From Golubevia sp. BC0850 (lineage: Eukaryota > Basidiomycota > Exobasidiomycetes > Golubeviales > Golubeviaceae), in NCBI GenBank assembly GCA_012976225.1, contig JAAVVG010000013.1:186001-250000 (forward strand): a stretch of DNA of 64,000 nucleotides, written 5' to 3'. The notes under the pieces were generated by a model. It saw nothing but the letters and a program-made list of their open reading frames with translations, was not told where the DNA came from and searched no databases. A program made the translations under genes and the position numbers. How positions within the stretch are numbered: position 1 is the first letter of the stretch; each line of letters opens with the position of its first letter. This document shows positions 55,490 to 64,000 of the stretch, piece after piece.

Positions 55490-57579
55490 ATGCAGACCAC
55501 CTCTCTTACCTCTACCTCCTCTGACCACAATTTATCACCTTCCACTCCAGCTTTCAAGCCCAGTTCAAGTTCAAATCGATTTCATAATTCCAGAAGATCA
55601 CCTTTGTTAGGATCAACTAGAGATAACAATCCGACGACGACCTACTTTGATTCAAATCACGACGCCAGCAGTTGTAATTCATCTTCACCTTTAACCCTAT
55701 ACTCTCACTCCTCATCTACCTCTTCTCTAACCGACGACTCGAACTACAAGCCAGTCCTTTTCGCTCCACTCTCAAAGCAGGACTTTGCACAAAACTCAAA
55801 CTCTCTTTCCTCAAACGACAACCAGCCCTCACAGCAATCTCCTTCCCTTTCATATCAGCATCAGCCTTCTTCTCTATTCTTGATCCCTTCAGCTTTTCAT
55901 CCTAAAGTTTCACAAGCTTTACCTCTCTCTTTAATCTTTCCTCAATCTTCGTTTCCTTCTTTAAATAGGAACCCTTATCCTCTATTCGATAACTACTACT
56001 GCCCCCCTTCAACTATGTCCTCAGCTTTACCTTTACTCTCTCCTCTAGTCACAAAGATCTTGGAATTATCCGGATTTCCTCCTGAGCTAAAGACTAGAGA
56101 CATTCAGGCTGTCTTTCAACAGTGGGAGGAAGATCGTGGTGGATTCAAGATCAAATGGAGAGATGATACTACCGCTCTCATCGTCTTTGCTGATCCAGCC
56201 GTAGGTGAGTCACAAGCCGAAGGATTGCAGACCATTATCAGGTTTGAGTCCAAAAAGAGCATTTGGGAGAGGCTCAGGGTCGGTTTGCAAGAGATGGGAA
56301 GCTCTCGCTGTCTTCCTCATGGACTGAAGATAGGGTCTGATAGCGCATACATTCAATCGATGTTTCTGGGAGCAACAGAGCGTATCAACTTTCAGAACTC
56401 TTACAGCGAATTGTTTCAACTCAACGAAGTCAGCATCGACAGCACCTTCATGTTTGGGAGCCTAACCTTGAATCATCTTCTCTCCCTCCTCTCAGCCAAA
56501 AGAGCCTATCTTCAGACTCTCCTCTCCCCACCTCCTTCTTTAATGACCTCAGCCGGAGTAGCAGCTAAAATCAGACCCTACGATGGAGAGGACGCATCTT
56601 CAGTGATTAGTCAACTTTCATCTCGACCAAGAGGACGCTCTACCACTGGTTCCAGAGATCAAGCAGCTCCAGCTTACGGAGCTTCGAGTCCAAAGGGTGG
56701 TGAAGCCATGTTAGCTTCCGCATCTCAAGGATCCAATTCTGGAGCGGTAGGAGGGCATAGTCCACAGAAGAGCATCTCAAGAGCTTCTCATCTAGGAAAT
56801 GGTTTAGGTCATAGAAGAACCGGATCTGGATCGAATCCTTCTAGTCTACCTCAAAAGCCAGTCGCAGCTGCTTTGTTTGATGCTGCTCAAGGTGGTCCTA
56901 GTCCAGCCACTCACGTTATTAATGGTGAAAGAGAGAGAATGGAAAGAGAAGGTTTGACGGGCGATGTCAGTGGGTTGGGAGCTATCTCAAATGCTCCGGA
57001 TCCTTTGTGAGTAGACTGAGAGTTCCTTCCTTGTCTTTCTATGTTTACGTGAACGAAGAACTGCGATAGGAAAGGCTGAAAGAACGCCCAGAGCTGAATG
57101 TATGCTGATTTCTTCTCTGCCCCTCCCAAATTTTAGAGCGGCAGCCATCGACGCAGCTCGCGTGGGCCACGTCGGAGAAAGCGCAAGATCTGGAAAGGGA
57201 ATGACTTTGGGTGAAGCAAACGCTGCTGCTGAAGCTGTGAGAAAGGAGGAGGATTCCGAGAAGAATGAGAGAGGTCCGAGAATTGGAGATGCGGGAAGGG
57301 TGAGTTCATCATGGTCGCGTAGAATCTTTTCTCCTCAAGGGGAAAGAGCTGACGACGAATCTCTTTGTCTCTTCTCATCGCCACATTCTTTCGCTGTTTC
57401 TCAGCTCTGATCCACGAACACTTCTCTCCTCTGATTTTTGACAGCGTCTGGTCGCGGGAGCTCTTGGAAAACGTCTAGCTAACAAATCAAGTTCAAGTCC
57501 TTCACGCAACTCTTCTACTTCTTCAGAAACTGTGGCTGGAGTCACTCAAAGCTTGAACTCGATGACTGTTGAAGGTTAA
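55490..57579 (+). CDS. R3HCC1L-like protein with an RRM-type fold
   Basis: Four exons (55490-56204, 56496-57006, 57137-57299, 57445-57579) give 507 residues. The first 180 residues are Ser/Pro/Asn-rich. The conserved block ILELSGFPPELKTRDIQAVF, then GGFKIKWRDDTTALIVFADPAV, then AKRAYLQTLL across the exon 1/2 junction is the C-terminal RRM-like domain of R3HCC1L/R3HCC1-type proteins and of many fungal homologs. The domain is only inferred to bind RNA. The tail is disordered with ALGKRLANKSSSSPSRN. Intron 1 (56205-56495) is 291 bp, a multiple of three, and free of stops in the reading frame. Reading through it would insert 97 residues in the middle of the domain. I splice it because the junction restores the family pattern (DPAVAKRAY). 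Confidence 0.82.
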
Positions 57580-58173
57580 ACATGAACCAATCATCTCCCA
57601 TTCAGAACGAAAAACGATCTCTTCTTCAAAAACTCTATTGTCTTCCCCCTATCACTTTTCAGCTCTCAACAAGTCCAAATTCAAAACCAGTCAAATTCTC
57701 ATAAACATCTTTTGTAACTAAAAACCTCTCAACACAAGGTCTCCTGGGTCTTTTCTTTGTAGTTTTCCCCTTTCTTTCTTTCTGCCGACGTAAATATCTT
57801 GGGAAGGATTCTTCGAGGGACATATAATTGAAAAACACAAACGAAATCAAATAAAGTAATATTGTACACTTCCAAGGTCGATCGTCGAAAGTTCAGTTCG
57901 ATCAGCTATTCGAGCTTCAATCTCGCGCGACCTCTCCAAATATCAATTTTCAAAAGTCTTCCTCGATGGTCACCGTTGTTTCAGAGAGCTTGAATCAATC
58001 AGTTTGTGTTTCTCTATGAGATGCAAGCTCAATCCGTGTGAGCATGTAAACAAAGCTCAAGCGACAAAGAGCTCATCTAGATCTTGTCGAGGATCACCGG
58101 GTCAGACAAGACAATTGAACGGAAACAGTGTGTAGATAGGAGTACATGTTGATTCATGATCATACAAATCAGT
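57580..58173. other. Convergent 3' region
   Basis: About 590 bp between the R3HCC1L-like stop and the stop of the secreted-protein gene. No gene is supported. Confidence 0.5.
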
Positions 58174-58916
58174 TTAAGCGAAGTTGTTGATGAATCCAAT
58201 GGTGACACCAGGAGCGTCAGAAGGGAAGTTCACGTTCTGTCCGATGTAGTCGACTTGAATCTTCTTGTGAGCAGTAGCACCGATAGATAGAGCGTAAACC
58301 TCATCAGGAGAGTTAGAGCTATTGTGATTGCCCAAAAAGTTGAAAGTAAGAGAGTTTGGTGATTTGTAGAAGTATTGAGTTAGAAGGTTGTCGTCATCCT
58401 CAGATAGACAAGGCGCAGAGACGAATCTAGCATCCTTGGTTTTGAGATCAGAAACGGTAACACTGACGAGGTAAAAAGAGACAAGGAGTAGGCGAAGTTC
58501 TCAATCAGTCGAAAGTTCTTATATTCGAAATGGAAAAGGAAAATCAAGCATACTCACCAGTGATGCGGAGCATTGGCAGGTCTGAGTTGACCGTAACCTG
58601 ATCCGTTACTTAAGGATCCTTTTGGGTAACCTAAAGAGTCGGCTCCGTCACATCCCCAGAAGTTGAAACCTTGAGGGGCAGCTGGAGATCCATCTGCGGC
58701 GAGAGTAACCATGTTCTGTCTTCCTTGACCGTCTCTTTGTCCGTTGAAAGCTACGTTCCCAACATCTCTGGAGTGTCTGTCTTTCCATTGAAGAGTGTTT
58801 CCTTCAGAGGTACCCCCGTTTTTGCAGCTGATTTGGGAACTTCTAGCGATTGGAGTTGCGGAGGTTAAGACGATCAAAGAACTGATTAGGGAAAGAGATT
58901 TGAGAGAGATGAACAT
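58174..58916 (-). CDS. Small secreted protein of unknown function
   Basis: Two minus-strand exons (58916-58558, 58462-58174) give 215 residues. A strong signal peptide (MFISLKSLSLISSLIVLTSA) is followed by TPIARSS. The mature part has few cysteines (about five: SCKNGG, GCDGAD, HCVTV, APCLSE), several Asn-x-Ser/Thr sites (SNGSG, NHNSSNS) and beta-type segments (NSLTFNFLGN, KIQVDYIGQNVNF). It resembles the general class of Ser/Gly-rich secreted cell-surface proteins of basidiomycetes, but I recognise no family. A good TATA box lies about 90 bp upstream. There are no other genes for some 1.8 kb upstream. Confidence 0.8.
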
Positions 58917-60754
58917 CTTGAAGGTAGTTGAGACTTGGTTTGGTAGTTGAAGTGAAGTGAGAGAAAGGATGTGGATTGAAAAATAACAAAGAGGAAAACT
59001 GGCTTTTTATACCATCGAAGTCCACACGACCCCCATGGATGTCGTCTGAGATCCATGGTCATGGATCCGGGGATGTGAATCGGCGGCTCGCGACCGAAGG
59101 GAATCCTGGAGATTCAGGTTGCGAAACTATGCTGAGTTTCCAGTGAACGTGTATTTCATTCTCGTCGGACTTGGATCTTGTTGTAGGAGAAGAGAGGTAG
59201 GTTCGAAGGAGATAGACTGGGACATGCCCCCTAATCCTCTGCCATCTACTTAGAAGGAGCTTCCTGCATAAGTTTGTGGTATTAAAATGCGATGATTCAG
59301 AGGATGTGCAGTCGATATGCATGAGCTCCTGGGGATAAGCGATCTTGTATGGGAGTTCAGACGTTCAGTCCTTCACTCGTCTCCGTTGCGTAGACTAAAT
59401 TGTAAGTTGTCTATAAACCGGTGGGTAAGGTACGTATCCAGCTTGATTTCATAAGTACTCATGCTAACTCCCGATTGAAATGCGATTTCTAGCAGATCTC
59501 GGTTCTTCATGCCTTTTGAAGGAGGTCGTTTTGCCACAGCAAGCGCAAGAAGAGCCGTCACTGAGCCTTGCTAAGCTGCTAGATTGTTCTCCGTGACGTG
59601 AAACGCATTCTGAAGCATCAAAAATTTCCCTTCAGTCTGCAGTCTGGAGTAGAAAGTGGAAGCACCCGAGTATCGACTTTGAAATCAAAGCCCTCCATTG
59701 TTCTCCGGTCTATCCTACCTTAGCCTTGACTCTTTCACCTCAGCAGCATGGGAAGGTTGACACAGATCTAAGATACTACCAGCTAGAATCAGAAATACAA
59801 GGCAGCAATTAAGATCAAGTTCTCTCGACTGTCGATTCAAGCTTCGTGTCTCCCCCTTTCTCCAACTCTTCAAGTCTTCGATGTTCCCTCACCGCACCAC
59901 CTATCAACATATGCTATTGACCACAGTTTGAATCGCTAAATTCTTCCCAGTACATTTCGCACAGTCTTTTCGCAGGCGTAGAAAGAGTGAAGGAGGCTCC
60001 CTAAAAATAGACAGTGATATTGTTGGGGCTGTGGTTCAAAGAGTTGGAGAACTAGGCGTTTTGAGAATGCAAATAAACATTTCTAACGGAACAGATTGAG
60101 CAAGAACGGGACTCTGTACATAGATTGATGAGAGGGGAGGGGGAGAAGTTGGGAGAGTGGGGTTGGAAGAAAGAGAAAGAGAGCCAACTTTCGTTTTCAG
60201 CTGAGAGTCACTTGGATCTTGGGGACAGAATCAAACAATAACTGTCAATGTAAAGAAGAAGAACGAAGGTTGAGGCTTGAAGATCTTTTGGAGATTCGAC
60301 TCGGTGACGTTAGACCCAAACTCGCTGTCTCCAAGCCGATGAAGAGTGTGAGTTTGGCCCCTCTCTATTCTCCTTGCCTTCACTCCTCTCCTCAAAGTCA
60401 TTCTCCTCCTTTCTCTTTCCCTTTTTCTCTTTCCCTTTCTCTTCAACTTTCAAGACTTGATCCCAGAATCTTCAAAAGGACCTTTGGCCTCAGCGATTCA
60501 TTGAGCAGATCCTTGGACTGCCTTCAACAGTTCAACTCACCAAACTCACCAAACTCTCCAGACCCCTCTACTCTATCTTTTAAATCTTCCATCTAACAAG
60601 ATCATCAAACTCTTCGACTATTAATCCCTACTCATCAACTTAATCAAACCATCAACAGCAAGCCCTCAAGTCGAATCGTCAAGATCCCCACTTGCAGCTC
60701 CAAACACCTCATCCGCACCCCCTCTACTTCCTCCCTCCCTACTCCCTTCACAAC
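58917..60754. other. Long divergent intergenic region
   Basis: About 1.8 kb between the secreted-protein gene and the NRPS-like gene. A TATA box for the former is at 59003-59011. The proximal part before the latter is CT- and CA-rich. The ORF at 60219-60596 is largely CT-rich leader and I do not call it. No other gene is supported. Confidence 0.5.
59003..59011 (-). promoter_or_regulatory. TATA box of the small secreted protein gene
   Basis: TATAAAAAG on the minus strand, about 90 bp upstream of the ATG at 58916, suits a strongly expressed gene. Confidence 0.6.
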
Positions 60755-63700
60755 ATGTCTTCCGAGTTCCCACTTGGATTCATTTACAATCTACCTCAAC
60801 GACCTAATAGTAGATCTTTAGGAGATCATTTAGCCGAACACATTACAGACAATGGTCGAGTTAAAACTTTAATAGACTGCTTATCCTCAACTCCAACTCC
60901 AGCTATCTGGTCTCCAGATTTGAATAGACAACCTTTAACTCATTCAACAGCAAAGCAATTCATTCAATCTTTCAGTTTACCAACTTCTGGGAAGCAAGGT
61001 AAACCTTTAGGTCCAAATGATAGAATCATGATGGCCTTACCAACTGGTCCAGAAAATGCCTTGGCTTTAATGGCAGTTGCATCTTATCATACCTGTGCTC
61101 CCGTTAACGCAAGTTGTACTGCAGGGGAATTAAAAGATGATGCAGTTAGATTGAGAGCTAAAGCTGTGGTGACTACTAAAGATGCAATCGATAGATTGGA
61201 ATTACAACAACTTCACGATGAGGAAGGAATGGAAATCATCTTTATTGAAAACAAGGGTCAAGGGATCGCTGGGTTGTTTGACATGAGCTATTTAACTAGT
61301 GGTGGAAATGTTGTTAGTGCCGCTGGTCAAAGAGGTAGACCTTCTCAGCCTCATGGATTGGAGCATCAAAGTTTGGTACTTCACACTTCAGGTACTTCGG
61401 GAAAGAAGAAGGTCGTCCCTTACTCTTTGAGACATTTGATCGTTGGAACTTGCTGTGTGGTTCAGAGTTGGGATCTCAGACCTCAAAGTGTCAACAGTGA
61501 GTTTACAAGAGCGAAGGATCGCGTTGGAGACGGAAGCGGGGAGGAAGGAGAGAGAGGGGGTCAAAGGCGAGGCGTTGGGCTCGAAGCAGATTTCCCTCTT
61601 CTCGACGCGGTGAAGATGATCTTGATTGAACCAAGGATTATCTTCATTGTTCGTGGTCTTGGGTCTTGTTCAGATGGGAGCATGAAGTCGACTCAGCCTC
61701 CCAATCCGATGCCGACCCCTTTCCTATTTTCGATCAAGCGACTCACCGTTCAGCTTCCCTCCTCCCATTCGACCTATTCTCTTCTCACCATGATCAGTGA
61801 ATATGATGCCCCTCTTCCATGTTGGTGGTATCGTTCGTAACTTGTGGGCTCCTATGTTCTCTGGAGGGAGTGCAATCGTCTGTGCGGGATTCGATGCTAA
61901 CGCTTGGTGGACTGTGGCTAAGCAGCTGGGTGCTTCTTGGTGAGTGACGAGATTGTTCAGAAGTTCAGATGGCACAGGGAAGATTGGGTGGAAAGGTTTT
62001 GGAAGTCGGAGAATGCAAGGAGGAGTTAGCTCCTTCTCAAAGCTTCTCTCTGCTCAGAGCTGAACCATCTACTCCCTCTATCCCCCTTTCTTTATCTAGG
62101 TACTACGCTGCTCCTACTATGCACCACGCCATTCTCGCTTCTAAGCCAGAAGGAGTCGACGCTAGAACAGCTACCAGCATCAAGATGATTGCCAACGCTG
62201 CTGGAGGTTTACTACCTTCTCTAGCCGTCCAGCTCAAAGAGACCTTCGGAGACTGTGCCGTCCTTCCATCTTATGGAATGACTGAATGGTGAGTAGGCTG
62301 AATGCGGCTTTTTGTCTTGATCTCATGAGTTTTGAAGCTGACGGTATGCTCCTCCACTTTCTTCCCCTCCCAGTATGCCCATCGCATCTCCTCCTACCAA
62401 CTACCAGCTAGATAGGCCAGGTTGTTCAGGTGTTGCTTGTGGTCCGGATCTTTCAATCCGTGATCCTTTTGATCGTGAACGTGAGCTCCCAATCGGTCAG
62501 ACTGGAGCTGTCTCCGTCAGAGGTCTTCCAACTTTCTCAGGTTACGAGACTTCCACCGATCCCTTCGAACCTCTAGACACCTCTTCTTTCTCAAGCGAAG
62601 GATGGTTCGACTCTGGAGACATGGGTCACATGGACGCCGACGGATACCTCTTCATCACTGGACGTTCTAAGGAGATCATCAACAAGGGAGGAGAAGTAGT
62701 CTCACCTTTCGAAGTCGAGGAAGCCATCACTCAAGCTTGTTCGGATAGAGTCAAGCAAACCCTAGCGTTCTCCATCGAGCACACTGTGCTTCAAGAGACG
62801 ATCGGAGTAGTCATCGTTCCAGTCCCGAATCAACCTCGTATCGGATTGGCTGAGCTACAGAATCTGCTTCGTTCTCATCTTCATCCTTCCAAGTGGCCTT
62901 TCGCTGCTGTCTATATGGACGATCTACCAAAGAATAACGCAGGAAAGCCTCTTCGTATCAAGCTCGGAACTCGTCTTAACATCGGACCTCTCTCTGACGA
63001 CGTCCCACCTCTTCAGAGACACTTCGAAGCCAAAGCTCCAGACAAGAACGTTCCTCTATCCGAACCCATTCCATGTAACTTGGTCTCGGTCGATGTCAGA
63101 GCTGTGGAGAGAGCCTGTTACCGTATCCCTGGAATCGTAGAGGCCGCTGTCAGACAGCGCAAGGATGGTGCTCCAGAAGCTTTCATTCAAGTCGAGGAGG
63201 ATGCCGATTACGATGCTGCAGATATCGATCGAGCTCTAGCTCAAGTCCTTCACGGATACGTGGTCCCCAACCCTCTCCACGTCTTCCGTCAACCTCTAGC
63301 CAAGATCAATGGAAGAATCGACTTCCAGACCATGGAGGACGAGGTTCGTAGACAGAATGCATCTGCCATGTCTCGTACTGCTCTAGTGGTCAGAGACATC
63401 ATCGCAAGACTTCTGGACACTGAAGCTGGAACCATCACTGCCGAGTCGGACTTCTTCTTGCTAGGAGGCAACTCTCTTCTGCTAGGTCGTCTAGTCCACT
63501 TGATTCGTAAGGAGACTGGAGTCAGTCTGGAGGTCTCGACTCTCTTCAACAACTCTACTGTCGCTGGAATCGCCTCTGTCATCGAAGACGAGCAAGGGGG
63601 AGACGATGATGATGATGATGACATGATGGACGGATTGGAAGAGAAGGCCATGCCAAACTCTTTCGCTGGAGCTCATCGCTACGACGAGGACGATGCGGAT

Positions 63701-64000
63701 CCAGCCTTCGCTTCTCACGGATATCAACCTCGTAGTCAAAGCCATCCTTTCGTCATGCTCGTTCAGATCATTCCTATCCTCTTCTTCTACCCCTGCAAAG
63801 CCGCTTGGACATGGACTGTCATTCTTCATGGATTGGCTTTCTCTGCCTACTACATCGACGACGTCTTCTGGGAACGTGTTGGAGCCCTGTTGGCTTCCAT
63901 CATCGTCGCTAGGTTCACCTCTCGTATCATCTGTCCTATCACTGCTATCGCCTTCAAGTGGATCGTCATTGGTCGCTATCGTCCTGGAAAATATCCGATG
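60755..64000 (+). CDS. NRPS-like adenylation-thiolation-membrane enzyme (Pls/TIGR02353-type C-terminus), partial
   Basis: Exons 60755-61496, 61798-61939, 62100-62288 and 62374 to the window end give 900 residues so far. The adenylation domain shows VLHTSGTSGKKKVVPYS (core A3), MMPLFHVGGIVRN, LPSYGMTEC and GDMGHMDADGYLFITGRSKEII (A7-A8). A carrier domain has its phosphopantetheine serine in FFLLGGNSLLLGRL. An acidic linker (seven Asp in a row) leads to membrane segments (FVMLVQIIPILFFY, WTVILHGLAFSAYYID) and ends at KWIVIGRYRPGKYPM. That end is the hallmark start of the membrane and beta-helix acyltransferase-like tail of bacterial Pls-type synthetases. It probably activates an acid or amino acid and transfers it at a membrane. 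The substrate is unknown. The rest lies outside the window. Confidence 0.85.

Noticed and set aside
60219-60596. Separate 125-residue gene upstream of the NRPS-like gene
   Set aside because: Mostly CT-rich leader with a Ser/Leu/Pro composition and no recognisable feature.
61497-61797. Continuous coding through the first intron of the NRPS-like gene
   Set aside because: The frame is open, but the translation does not resemble an adenylation domain. Splicing to 61798 restores the MMPLFHVGGIVRN motif.
1-64000. CRISPR arrays, insertion sequences, rRNA or tRNA genes
   Set aside because: None seen. The window has ordinary fungal intron-containing genes and no spaced direct repeats or convincing RNA gene folds.

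Overview
The window reads as nuclear DNA of a basidiomycete fungus. The genes carry many short spliceosomal introns, most with GTGAGT or GTAAGT donors. Promoters are pyrimidine-rich, spacing is compact, and the proteins look basidiomycete (a Gpb1-type G-beta subunit, a C2-containing Ypk/Gad8-type kinase, an R3HCC1L-like RRM protein, HsbA-like and lipase-3 secreted proteins). The subphylum cannot be fixed from the sequence alone. I built exon models by hand. Nearly all housekeeping models close in frame at every junction.

Layout. 0-3.3 kb: 5' end of an unknown minus-strand gene, divergent from CTP synthase. 4.5-7.3 kb: a secreted class 3 lipase followed by an HsbA-like secreted protein. 7.7-9.5 kb: a broken F-box-like gene. 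10.1-12.5 kb: RRB1/GRWD1 (minus), divergent from a VBA-type vacuolar transporter (12.7-14.7 kb). 15.6-17.6 kb: an unrecognised polar protein (minus). 19.0-20.9 kb: G-protein beta subunit (minus). 21.5-23.1 kb: glyoxalase-like protein. 24.1-26.6 kb: a second lipase facing a second HsbA-like gene. 27.6-32.3 kb: RAD5. 32.6-35.6 kb: C2-AGC kinase. 36.0-38.0 kb: a small ORF and an RNase H-like gene with three SUMO-interacting-type motifs. 38.4-41.0 kb: CCT7 (minus). 41.4-43.4 kb: Dal5-type transporter (minus). 43.6-45.0 kb: unknown (minus), divergent from a mitochondrial-type thioesterase (45.2-46.3 kb). 47.2-50.3 kb: UBE2O-like ubiquitin-conjugating enzyme. 50.6-54.5 kb: two F-box genes with disrupted frames (one TPR/F-box, Dia2-like). 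55.5-57.6 kb: R3HCC1L-like protein. 58.2-58.9 kb: small secreted protein (minus). 60.8 kb to the end: an NRPS-like adenylation-thiolation-membrane enzyme, cut by the window edge.

How the genes work together. Most are unlinked housekeeping genes. Three themes stand out. Two copies of a secreted lipase plus HsbA-like pair lie about 19 kb apart. The HsbA-like promoters are near-identical inverted copies although the proteins have diverged. Replication- and repair-linked genes (CTP synthase, RAD5, the Dia2-like gene) share an ACGCGTCA (MCB/MBF) promoter motif. All three F-box genes in the window have broken frames, while more than 15 kb of housekeeping coding sequence around them has none.
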